Shown here piece by piece: positions 35,173 to 42,159 of a DNA stretch of 64,000 bases. Within the stretch, counting starts at the first letter, position 1, and every line of letters starts with the position of its first letter. Under the pieces are notes generated by a model. That model saw only the letters and a program-made list of their open reading frames with translations, was not told the DNA's origin and ran no database searches. The stretch is from Oscillospiraceae bacterium. Its GTDB lineage: Bacteria > Bacillota > Clostridia > Saccharofermentanales > Saccharofermentanaceae. Location: contig CACZMA010000006.1 in NCBI GenBank assembly GCA_902782125.1, positions 1 through 64,000 of the forward strand, in the 5' to 3' direction. Position numbers and translations under genes: made by a program.

Positions 35173-35217
35173 GCTCGCTTAGGTCCTCCGCGCTTCGCTT
35201 GTGCGGAAAACGCTCGC
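35173..35217 (-). repeat. 45-bp inverted repeat, right copy
   Basis: Reverse complement of 33277-33321 with 44 of 45 matching bases. It starts eight bases after the SGNH-like gene's stop codon. Confidence 0.9.
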
Positions 35218-35339
35218 GGCCCCATTACTTTCAGTAAAAATCTATTTGTCATTTTATTATAATTATTATGTTGCCAATTTGGCATTCTGTGATAGTATTC
35301 TTTAATGTGAGAAATTGGAGTAAATAGGAGGCATTCAAA

Positions 35340-35933
35340 ATGAAAAATTCCAAGGTAATCGCTGCACTTCTCGCAGCAGGCATGATGTTCACACTCGCTG
35401 CATGCTCTAACGAGGCAGCACCCGTATCTTCCGACGTTAACGTCATCTCCACAGAGGCTCAGGGCAACAACCCTCAGCAGGGCGCAGGCGTTGAGGTTAC
35501 GGTTGACCCTAACGCGGCAAGCACAAACTTTGCTTTCACATATGAGGGCGTTGACGTTATCGTCGGCACAGACATGAACTCACTCGTTGATTCCCTCGCA
35601 GCAGTTGCAGGCGAGCCCCAGTACTTTGAGGCAGCTTCATGCGCAGGCGACGGAATGAGCAAGACATACACATACAAGGGAGGCTCTTTCTCCATCAGCA
35701 CCAACCCTTCCGGCAACTCTGACATCATCTCGAGCATCATGCTCAACGACGATACAGTTTCCACCGCTGAGGGCATCTGCATCGGTTCTTCCGCTGATGA
35801 CATCACAGCCGCTTACGGCGAAGCTTCCAACTCTACTGAGACAACGATCACATACGAGAAGGGTTCTTCTTCCATCGTATTCGTACTCCAGGACGGAAAG
35901 GTAAACAACATCATCTACAACGCTCAGTTCTGA
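35340..35933 (+). CDS. Small lipoprotein of unknown function
   Basis: 197-residue exported lipoprotein. A lysine-containing N terminus and hydrophobic core end in the lipobox TLAAC, so Cys22 would be lipidated after signal peptidase II cleavage. A Ser/Asn/Gln-rich linker (about 23-60) leads to a small domain. The C-terminal half (EGICIGSSADDITAAYG) resembles repeats in other clostridial lipoproteins, but I cannot name a family. AGGAGG lies eight bases before the ATG. The upstream gap (35218-35339) is AT-rich with a plausible -10 (TGATAGTAT). It is 13 bp from the next gene, so it may be co-transcribed with the two transglutaminase-like proteins. Confidence 0.8.
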   Translation: MKNSKVIAALLAAGMMFTLAACSNEAAPVSSDVNVISTEAQGNNPQQGAGVEVTVDPNAASTNFAFTYEGVDVIVGTDMNSLVDSLAAVAGEPQYFEAASCAGDGMSKTYTYKGGSFSISTNPSGNSDIISSIMLNDDTVSTAEGICIGSSADDITAAYGEASNSTETTITYEKGSSSIVFVLQDGKVNNIIYNAQF

Positions 35934-35946
35934 GCATCAGGAGTTA

Positions 35947-37299
35947 ATGCTTAAGCTTGATCGAATTCTTGGCCTAATATGCATGCCGGTAGTTACCGGC
36001 ATGCTTTTTGGTGCATATATCTGTTATTCGGTCTACACCGACCTTATCAACACGATCGATTCACATGTCATCCAGTCTGTCGACATCGAATACGGCAGAC
36101 AGATCACGCTTAACAGCTTCTTTACCGAAGTCCCGCCCAATACTCAGTTCATCACGAACGTATCCCAGATCGACATGGGCAAGCTCGCCAGCTACGATGT
36201 CTTCATCGACTGCGGCGGACATGTGGTCCATTCCGTACTGAACGTGGTCGACAAGACCCCGCCGGTAGGCAAGGCGGTCGCGCAGGAGGTCTACTGCGGC
36301 GAAGTGCCTGCGGCAGAGGAGTGCGTGACGGATGTTTTCGACATGGTGGGATATACCATCGAGTACGACGGCGGAGAGCCTGCCCTGGATGAGGGCGGAG
36401 AGTTCAACATCCCGATCAGGCTGACGGATACCTACGGCAACGTGCGCGTCCAGTATGTGCCGTTCACGGTCAAGGACGACCAGGAGGGCCCGGACATCAT
36501 GGGCCTGAAGGATCTGACCGTCGAGCTTGGCGGCACGCTCCTGTACAAGGAAGGCGTCGAGGTTGTGGACGATTATGCCGAGAACCCGACGCTCACGATA
36601 GACAACACTGCCGTCGACCTCAACGTTGTCGGCAATTACCCCGTTACATACAAGGCTGTGGACGACGTCGGCAACGTGACCGAAGAGACGATCACCGTGT
36701 CCGTCGTGCTGAACTACAGCGCCGGACTTCTCGAGGACGAGTCCTACGAAGAGGTCGTCGAGCAGGCATACGAGATGGCGGCGGAGGTCCTCGACGAGAT
36801 CACGGACCTTGATAACAAGACCGACGTCGAGATCGCGATGGACATCTTCTACTGGGTATACCACCACATAGGATTCTCGCACGGATCGTCGGATTATACG
36901 TCCTGGGCGCATGCGGCGGTAAAGTGTTTCGAGCAGAGGCGTGCTTCGTGCTACGGAAGGTGGGCGATCTGCAAGGCGATGCTGGACGTCGCGGGCATCG
37001 ACAACATCTGCGTCGAGCGCGGCCCGAACCCATGGCAGGTCCACTACTGGTGCCTGGTCTACCTGAACGGCGGCTGGTATCACTGCGACCCGCAGGCGTA
37101 CCTTGCTGAAGACGGCGGCAACTGGGGCAACTTCGTGTTCATGTGCACCGATGCCGAGCTGAAGACCAAGGCCGGCAACCATGACTTCGAGGGCGACCTG
37201 TACCCCGAGCGTTCGACCGACTCCGTACAGGGATATTTCAATGTCTACACAGGAACTATATACAGCAATTTCCCGTACATTGATGAGGAGGACGGCTGA
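35947..37299 (+). CDS. Membrane-anchored Ig-like and transglutaminase-like protein 2
   Basis: 450-residue protein. An N-terminal membrane helix (about 7-28) precedes two Ig-like domains. The second shares DDYAENPTLTIDNTAVD with protein 1. A transglutaminase-like domain (about 265-420) carries triad Cys335 (ASCYGR), His366 (VHYWC) and Asp381 (HCDPQ). The triad spacing (31 and 15 residues) is identical to the paralogues at 31783 and 37299. AGGAG precedes the ATG. The final A of its TGA stop is the first base of the next ATG (37299), so the two are coupled. Probably acts on wall peptide or surface protein; the substrate is not visible. Confidence 0.85.
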   Translation: MLKLDRILGLICMPVVTGMLFGAYICYSVYTDLINTIDSHVIQSVDIEYGRQITLNSFFTEVPPNTQFITNVSQIDMGKLASYDVFIDCGGHVVHSVLNVVDKTPPVGKAVAQEVYCGEVPAAEECVTDVFDMVGYTIEYDGGEPALDEGGEFNIPIRLTDTYGNVRVQYVPFTVKDDQEGPDIMGLKDLTVELGGTLLYKEGVEVVDDYAENPTLTIDNTAVDLNVVGNYPVTYKAVDDVGNVTEETITVSVVLNYSAGLLEDESYEEVVEQAYEMAAEVLDEITDLDNKTDVEIAMDIFYWVYHHIGFSHGSSDYTSWAHAAVKCFEQRRASCYGRWAICKAMLDVAGIDNICVERGPNPWQVHYWCLVYLNGGWYHCDPQAYLAEDGGNWGNFVFMCTDAELKTKAGNHDFEGDLYPERSTDSVQGYFNVYTGTIYSNFPYIDEEDG

Positions 37300-38876
37300 T
37301 GTTAAAGCGTGCTGCTCTCTTGATCGGAACGGGATGTGCCTGCTGCCTCGCTATCGTGGCGGCGGGTCTTATTCTATCTGACAGGGCGGCGAGAGGTAAC
37401 CTGATCAACGAAGTCAGGCTCGAGACCGGGTCTGAGATCACCGTCGAATCGTTCTTCGAAGCGGCGCCCGAGGATGCGGCCATCGTTAGCGACATCTCCG
37501 GGATAGACACTATGGTCCCCGGCACATACCCGCTCGTCATCTCGTACGGCGGCAGGGAAGAGGACGTCACGCTGACGATCTCCGATACTACCGCGCCCGA
37601 AGCCGTCGCAGTCCCGCAGAGCATCTACATCGGCACGGACATCCCCGAGGCAGAGGCGTTCGTTACCGACCTGTACGATCTGTCCGGCAATGTGAACGTG
37701 GACTTTGAGACCGTCCCCGACAAGTTCTCGGCAGGCACGGTCGACGTTACCATCAAGGTCTTCGACTCCTACGGCAACACCAATGACGTGATCTCGCAGC
37801 TGACGGTGATCGACGATCAGACAGGCCCCGAGATCCTCGGCGCCAAGGACCTGAGCTACAAGGTCGGCGAGGAGTTCGATCTCGAAGAGGGCATCACGGC
37901 AGTGGACGATTACGATACCGATCCCGAGATCTACATCAATGCGTATAACTGTAATTTCAACAAGATCGGCGTGTACACGCTCGCTTATATCGCAGTCGAC
38001 GATGCCGGCAACACGACCCGCCTCGAGGTCAAGCTGACCGTGCTCCCGCCCGAAGGCGAGGAGTTCAACGACTATGTCTACCAGATGGCGGACGACATCC
38101 TCGTCGGCATCAAGACCAAGAAGAAGACCAAGACCGCGAAAGCGATCTTCGAATACGTGCACGACAACATGACCTACGACTCGTCGAACTTCGGCGCTTC
38201 CACCCCCGAAGAGGCGGCGTTCATAGGCTTCACGACCGGCACGGGCAACTGCTACATCTACGCGAGCTGCTGCAAGATCCTCTTAGACCGCGCAGGAATC
38301 TCGAGCATGTTCATCACGAGATACCCCATCACGACCTCCGGCCACTTCTGGCTCCTGGTCCGCCTCAACGGCAAGTGGTGGCACTGCGACGCGACCCCGT
38401 TCATGGGCCACGAGGGCATCTACTTCATGCTCATCGACTCGCAGCTCGACCAGTACCACGAATTCGATCCCTCCAAATACCCCGCACGCTCGACCACTCC
38501 GTCCGGCATGGCTGTCGGCGCTTGTGTCGGCCAGGCGAAAGACTACTCCGCGGTTCCCGTTGACGAGGCAGCCGTCGCCGCTGCCGAAGGCGAAGTCGAT
38601 ACGGGCGGCGCGTTCGTCGCCACCGAGTATGAAGACGGGGACGGCGCTGAAGAGGACGACGAAGAAGATGAGGACGGTACGGGCACCGGCACAGATACGA
38701 CCGGAACGGATACTGGCACGGACAGCGGCTCCGGCAACGGAACGGGCACGGGTGAGGAAGTGACTCCCACACCTGCTGACACGCCTGCCGTAACACCTGA
38801 TCCCACCGAATCCGAGACTACCCCTGAGCCTGTTCCCGAGCAGACTTCTTCCGGCGAAGACGGCGCCGCGGCGTGA
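37299..38876 (+). CDS. Ig-like and transglutaminase-like protein 3 with acidic Gly/Thr-rich tail
   Basis: 525-residue paralogue of the two preceding enzymes. It has an N-terminal membrane helix or signal (about 5-27) and two Ig-like domains (second with DDQTGPEILGAKDLSYKVGEEF). A transglutaminase-like domain (about 255-395) has triad Cys318 (GNCYI), His349 (GHFWL) and Asp364 (HCDAT). Residues about 435-525 form a low-complexity tail: first very acidic (many E and D), then alternating Gly/Thr/Asp, then Pro/Thr/Glu. This is a disordered wall-spanning or glycosylated stalk by appearance. Neither relative has this tail. It is last in the operon and is followed by a GC-rich hairpin. Confidence 0.85.
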   Translation: MLKRAALLIGTGCACCLAIVAAGLILSDRAARGNLINEVRLETGSEITVESFFEAAPEDAAIVSDISGIDTMVPGTYPLVISYGGREEDVTLTISDTTAPEAVAVPQSIYIGTDIPEAEAFVTDLYDLSGNVNVDFETVPDKFSAGTVDVTIKVFDSYGNTNDVISQLTVIDDQTGPEILGAKDLSYKVGEEFDLEEGITAVDDYDTDPEIYINAYNCNFNKIGVYTLAYIAVDDAGNTTRLEVKLTVLPPEGEEFNDYVYQMADDILVGIKTKKKTKTAKAIFEYVHDNMTYDSSNFGASTPEEAAFIGFTTGTGNCYIYASCCKILLDRAGISSMFITRYPITTSGHFWLLVRLNGKWWHCDATPFMGHEGIYFMLIDSQLDQYHEFDPSKYPARSTTPSGMAVGACVGQAKDYSAVPVDEAAVAAAEGEVDTGGAFVATEYEDGDGAEEDDEEDEDGTGTGTDTTGTDTGTDSGSGNGTGTGEEVTPTPADTPAVTPDPTESETTPEPVPEQTSSGEDGAAA

Positions 38877-38882
38877 GGCTTT

Positions 38883-38915
38883 TCGGGCGCTGCCGAGACG
38901 ATCGATCGCGCCCGA
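38883..38915 (+). terminator. GC-rich hairpin after the transglutaminase operon
   Basis: TCGGGCGC (38883-38890) pairs with GCGCCCGA (38908-38915). No T run follows, so termination is uncertain. Confidence 0.4.
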
Positions 38916-38980
38916 CGTGACGAAAAACTGAGAAAAAACGAGAATTTGTACGATTTTCGCCGAATTCCTTCGAAAAATGC

Positions 38981-39009
38981 TTGACTTCCCCTGTCGCGGT
39001 GAGTATTAT
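38981..39009 (+). promoter_or_regulatory. Promoter of rplM-rpsI
   Basis: TTGACT at 38981-38986, 17-bp spacer, TATTAT at 39004-39009. Confidence 0.75.
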
Positions 39010-39018
39010 ATGCAGGCT

Positions 39019-39036
39019 GACCTTCGCAGGAAGGTC
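39019..39036 (+). promoter_or_regulatory. Leader hairpin of rplM, possible autoregulatory site
   Basis: GACCTTC-GCAG-GAAGGTC, a perfect seven-pair stem near the predicted 5' end of the rplM mRNA, upstream of the AAGGAG site. L13 operons in several phyla carry short structured leaders for autogenous control; whether this is one is inference. Confidence 0.45.
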
Positions 39037-39069
39037 TATTAATGAAGATAGAATTTAAGGAGAACGCAC

Positions 39070-39498
39070 ATGAGTACATATGTTGCAACCAAGGATTCAA
39101 TCGAGAGGAAATGGCTTTTGATCGACGCAGAGGGTAAGACTCTCGGCCGTCTCGCTACAGAGGTTGCTAGACTCCTCCGCGGCAAGCATAAGCCCACATT
39201 TACTCCTTTCCTTGATACCGGAGATTATGTAATCGTTATCAACGCATCCAAGATGGTGCTTACAGGCAATAAGCTTGATCAGAAGAAGTATCGTCACCAC
39301 ACCGGCTATCCGGGCGGACTCAAGGAAGTTGATTACCGCACATTGATGGCAAAGAACCCCGAGAAGGCTCTCGAGCTCGCAGTTAAGGGTATGCTCCCCA
39401 AGAACTCACTCGGTCGTCAGATGTTCAGGAAGCTTCACGTTTATGCAGGCGCTGACTTCGAGCAGACAGCACAGAAGCCTGAAGCTTACAACTTTTAA
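39070..39498 (+). CDS. rplM: 50S ribosomal protein L13
   Basis: Large-subunit ribosomal protein, 142 residues, normal length. Characteristic sequence: [20 protein letters not shown] near the N terminus, [22 protein letters not shown], then [13 protein letters not shown] ([13 protein letters not shown]) and [11 protein letters not shown] in the C-terminal half. AAGGAG lies seven bases before the ATG. Its own promoter and leader hairpin precede it. The next gene is rpsI, 12 bp downstream, the near-universal bacterial pairing. Confidence 0.98.
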   Translation: MSTYVATKDSIERKWLLIDAEGKTLGRLATEVARLLRGKHKPTFTPFLDTGDYVIVINASKMVLTGNKLDQKKYRHHTGYPGGLKEVDYRTLMAKNPEKALELAVKGMLPKNSLGRQMFRKLHVYAGADFEQTAQKPEAYNF

Positions 39499-39510
39499 TC
39501 GGAGGTTCAC

Positions 39511-39915
39511 ATGGCTAAGAAAGCATCAGTTTATTACTATGGCACAGGCCGCCGTAAGAATGCGGTAGCATGTGTAAGACTTATCCCTGGTAAGGGTAAG
39601 ATCACTATCAACGGTAAGGACATCGATGAGTATTTCGGTCTTGATACACTTAAGCTCATCGTTCGCCAGCCTCTGTCACTCACTGAGACTGAGGGTAAGT
39701 TCGACGTCGTAGTCAAGGCTATCGGCGGCGGCATCTCAGGTCAGGCAGGCGCTATCCGTCACGGAATCTCCAGAGCACTTGTTCAGGCTGATGAAGCTTC
39801 CTACAAGGCAATCCTGAAGTCCAACGGACTCCTCACCAGAGACGCAAGAATGAAGGAAAGAAAGAAGCCGGGTCTCAAGAAGGCACGTAAGGCTTCACAG
39901 TTCAGTAAGCGTTAA
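39511..39915 (+). CDS. rpsI: 30S ribosomal protein S9
   Basis: Small-subunit ribosomal protein, 134 residues. [21 protein letters not shown] and [19 protein letters not shown] are the family signatures. The basic C terminus [17 protein letters not shown] is the tail that reaches tRNA in the P site in known ribosomes. A ribosome binding site (GGAGG) lies seven bases upstream. It is co-transcribed with rplM and followed by a strong terminator. Confidence 0.98.
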   Translation: MAKKASVYYYGTGRRKNAVACVRLIPGKGKITINGKDIDEYFGLDTLKLIVRQPLSLTETEGKFDVVVKAIGGGISGQAGAIRHGISRALVQADEASYKAILKSNGLLTRDARMKERKKPGLKKARKASQFSKR

Positions 39916-39936
39916 TCAGGAATCTTCCTGTGCATT

Positions 39937-39965
39937 GGGCCGCTCCATCCGGGGCGGTCTTTTTG
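39937..39965 (+). terminator. Intrinsic terminator of rplM-rpsI
   Basis: Ten-pair stem GGGCCGCTCC / GGGGCGGTCT (two or three wobble pairs) with loop ATCC, followed by a T-rich tract. Confidence 0.85.
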
Positions 39966-39984
39966 TTTGCCCGGCGTTTGTTTT

Positions 39985-40097
39985 CCGGCCGTTAGAAAAA
40001 AATTAGCCAAATCAGCCCTAAAAATCTAAAAATAGTCTAAATTAGATTATTTTTAGAAAAATTGGCTTTAATAATCTAATTTCTATCTAATTGCCGG
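39985..40097. repeat. 113-bp imperfect palindrome, AT-rich
   Basis: The outer arms begin CCGGC and end GCCGG, with related TTAGA...AAATTAG sequence inside both. The core has TCTAAAAATA (40025-40034) and TATTTTTAGA (40048-40057) around a near-palindromic centre. It occupies the gap between rpsI and tsaE, where no gene is seen. It could be a small non-coding mobile element or a large hairpin. Confidence 0.6.
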
Positions 40098-40125
40098 GGC
40101 GTTGGCGGCGCGCCCGCCTCGGGTG

Positions 40126-40131
40126 TAATAT
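40126..40131 (+). promoter_or_regulatory. -10 close to the tsaE start
   Basis: TAATAT preceded by TG, nine bases before the ATG, with no Shine-Dalgarno sequence. A weaker example of the leaderless layout seen elsewhere in the window. Confidence 0.35.
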
Positions 40132-40140
40132 GTATAGGCT

Positions 40141-40593
40141 ATGTTTAAGTTCAGATCGACATCTGAAGAGCAGACTGAGAAGTTCGGCGAGATACTCGCG
40201 CGCGGGCTCACAAGCGACAGCGTGATCGCGCTGGACGGGGACCTCGGCGCCGGCAAGACGTGCCTGGCAAGGGGCATCGCGCGCGGACTGGGCGTCACAT
40301 CGTTTGTCTCCTCTCCGACATTCACCATCGTGAACGAGTATGAAGGCGGGCGCATCAGGATGTTCCACTTCGATACTTACAGGCTGGCGGACGAGGATGA
40401 CTTCATCAACGCCGGACTGGACGAATACTTCGGCAGCGGTGTCTGCGTGATCGAGTGGAGTGATGTCATATCGGGCGTGCTCCCCGGGGGCACGGTCCGC
40501 ATGAGGATAACGGGAAGCGGGGAAGAGAGGATTTTCGAGGCGGACGATGAAGCGAAAGCGGCCGCGGAGGAAGCGGGGTGTGAGATCTTATGA
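40141..40593 (+). CDS. tsaE: tRNA threonylcarbamoyladenosine synthesis ATPase TsaE
   Basis: ATPase partner of the TsaB-TsaD complex that makes t6A37 on ANN-decoding tRNAs. 150 residues, normal length. The Walker A is LDGDLGAGKTCLARGIARGLG near residue 35. SPTFTIVNEYEG and FHFDTYRL are typical of the family, and the C-terminal half has VCVIEWSDVI. It overlaps tsaB by 4 bp and precedes rimI, the standard t6A gene cluster of Firmicutes. Confidence 0.96.
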   Translation: MFKFRSTSEEQTEKFGEILARGLTSDSVIALDGDLGAGKTCLARGIARGLGVTSFVSSPTFTIVNEYEGGRIRMFHFDTYRLADEDDFINAGLDEYFGSGVCVIEWSDVISGVLPGGTVRMRITGSGEERIFEADDEAKAAAEEAGCEIL

Positions 40594-41318
40594 AGATACT
40601 GGTCTGTGATACATCGAATTCGACCTGCTGTGCGGGCGTGTATGAGGACGGCAGGGAGGTCGCGTACAAGCTGAGCCTCGAGAAGAAGACGCACTCGGAG
40701 ACTTTCATGCCGCTGGTGCATGAGGTCATGGAGCAGGCGGGGATCACGCACGCAGAGCTCGATGCGTATGTGGTGACGGTGGGCCCCGGATCTTTTACCG
40801 GCGTGAGGATCGGCCTGGCTGCAGTCAAGGCGATGGCGCTCGCTGCGGGCAGGGGATGCATTCCTGTATCGTCTACCGAGGCGCTTGCAAGGAGCGTCGA
40901 CAATGTTACCGCGGCGCGAAAAGAAGATACCCTGATAGTGCCGGCCTTCGACGCGAGGAACAACCGCGTGTTTGCGCAGGCGATGGAAGACGATACCGCC
41001 AAGACGCTGGTCGCGGAGAACGCCTACGACGCGGAAGACCTGGTGAAGAAGATACTGCAGATTCCGGAACTGATCTACGGCGCGAGGTCGCAGATACTTG
41101 TGGTCGGCGACGGCGCGGACACCATGAAGGCGGCTTTCGAGAGGGCCGGTGCGCACGTCAATGTCTACTATGCGCGCGGGGCGGCGATACTGCCCAAGGG
41201 CATCGCAGCGGCGGCATATGCCAAGGGTGAAGCGGGCATAATATCCGGACGCGACATCGAGGCATCGTACTGTGCGGCGTCACGCGTGAAGACTCTTAAG
41301 GAACAGCAGAATGGCTGA
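40590..41318 (+). CDS. tsaB: tRNA threonylcarbamoyladenosine synthesis protein TsaB
   Basis: Inactive ASKHA-fold partner that binds and stabilises TsaD in t6A synthesis. 242 residues. N terminus ILVCDTSNSTCCAGVY, then THSETFMPLVHEVM and VVTVGPGSFTGVRIGLAAVKAMA, the family hallmark. The C-terminal half is less conserved. It starts four bases before the tsaE stop (ATGA) and overlaps rimI by eight bases. tsaD itself is not in the window. Confidence 0.96.
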   Translation: MKILVCDTSNSTCCAGVYEDGREVAYKLSLEKKTHSETFMPLVHEVMEQAGITHAELDAYVVTVGPGSFTGVRIGLAAVKAMALAAGRGCIPVSSTEALARSVDNVTAARKEDTLIVPAFDARNNRVFAQAMEDDTAKTLVAENAYDAEDLVKKILQIPELIYGARSQILVVGDGADTMKAAFERAGAHVNVYYARGAAILPKGIAAAAYAKGEAGIISGRDIEASYCAASRVKTLKEQQNG

Positions 41319-41757
41319 GGCTGTAAGGCTCGCGGCCGCAGAGGACATACAGGCCATAATGGCTCTGGAGCAGGGTGCGATCGCGCATCCCTGGCCGGAA
41401 GAAGACCTCAGGAGACTGATCTCGGATGACGATAAGTTCGCACTCGTGATAGAGGACGAGGACGGCATAGAAGGCTACATCGGTGTGTCGGTCGTGGTCG
41501 GCGAAGCATCCGTCGGCAACCTCGTGGTGCGCGCGGACAGAAGAGGCAGAGGCCTCGGCACGAAGCTGGTCGAAGCGCTCATCGCAGAGCTCTTAAGAAG
41601 GGGCGCGGAGGTGATCTACCTCGAGGTCGAGGACACGAACGCGCCTGCCATCGCGGTCTACACCCGGTGCGGATTTACGGAGTATAACCGCCGCAGGGAT
41701 TACTACGGTGCGGGGCGCGACGCGAGGCTCATGAAGAGGGCAGTCGCCGGGGCGTGA
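41311..41757 (+). CDS. rimI: GNAT acetyltransferase, RimI-like
   Basis: 148-residue N-acetyltransferase. RimI-type enzymes acetylate the N-terminal alanine of ribosomal protein S18, and related family members act on other proteins. The acetyl-CoA binding motif A is LVVRADRRGRGLGTKLVEALI, the signature VRxxxRGxGxG pattern. Motif B is YLEVEDTNAPAIAVYTRCGFTEYNRRRDYY, ending as RimI usually does. It overlaps tsaB, so the order tsaE-tsaB-rimI supports the RimI assignment over a generic GNAT. The substrate is assigned by family only. Confidence 0.88.
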   Translation: MAEAVRLAAAEDIQAIMALEQGAIAHPWPEEDLRRLISDDDKFALVIEDEDGIEGYIGVSVVVGEASVGNLVVRADRRGRGLGTKLVEALIAELLRRGAEVIYLEVEDTNAPAIAVYTRCGFTEYNRRRDYYGAGRDARLMKRAVAGA

Positions 41758-41840
41758 TTGATAAATTGACCAAAGAAAAATGACAAATATAACTCATTTG
41801 AGTAGATTTGCCGAAATTCCCCCAGGCCCTTTATTTTGTG

Positions 41841-41869
41841 TTGATTTTACCCCCTTCCAAAAATATACT
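41841..41869 (+). promoter_or_regulatory. Promoter of the Crh-like HPr gene
   Basis: TTGATT at 41841-41846, 17-bp spacer, TATACT at 41864-41869. The spacer contains TACCCCCTT, complementary to AAGAGGGGGTTA around the ribosome binding site. A perfect 12-bp palindrome ACTCATTTGAGT lies upstream at about 41792-41803. Confidence 0.65.
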
Positions 41870-41896
41870 TATGGCGAATAAAGAGGGGGTTACGCC

Positions 41897-42157
41897 ATGA
41901 CTTGCGAGAATATTGTTTTTGAATGTGAAGACAGTCTTCAGATGAAGGCAGTTGCAGTTCTCATTCAGAAAGCTTCGGCTTTCAGGAGCACTATTTATCT
42001 TATCAGAGACGGCAGAAGAGCAAACGCCAAGAGCCTTCTCGGAGTCATGAGCTTAGGCATCCAGAACGGTGCCGAGATCGAGATCGAAGCTAACGGCGAC
42101 GACGAGAAAGAAGCCATCGAGACCCTCAAGAGTCACCTGAAGAATCCCACAGTGTAA
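41897..42157 (+). CDS. Crh-like HPr homologue lacking the catalytic histidine
   Basis: 86-residue HPr-fold protein. In HPr the PTS phosphate is carried by His15; here residue 15 is Gln (SLQMKA), exactly as in Bacillus Crh. Ser46, the HPr kinase site, is kept in the conserved block NAKSLLGVMSLGI. So it cannot carry PTS phosphate but can be Ser46-phosphorylated and act as a regulator with CcpA or other targets. That role is known for Crh and inferred here. AGAGGGGG lies before the ATG. The uvrC start follows two bases after the stop, a neighbourhood seen for HPr-like genes in Clostridia. Confidence 0.85.
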   Translation: MTCENIVFECEDSLQMKAVAVLIQKASAFRSTIYLIRDGRRANAKSLLGVMSLGIQNGAEIEIEANGDDEKEAIETLKSHLKNPTV

Positions 42158-42159
42158 TT

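Noticed and set aside
33951..35285. Long antisense frame over the GT2 and SGNH-like genes
   Set aside because: Composition reflects the codon pattern of the plus-strand genes; it has no domain, and it runs through both real genes.
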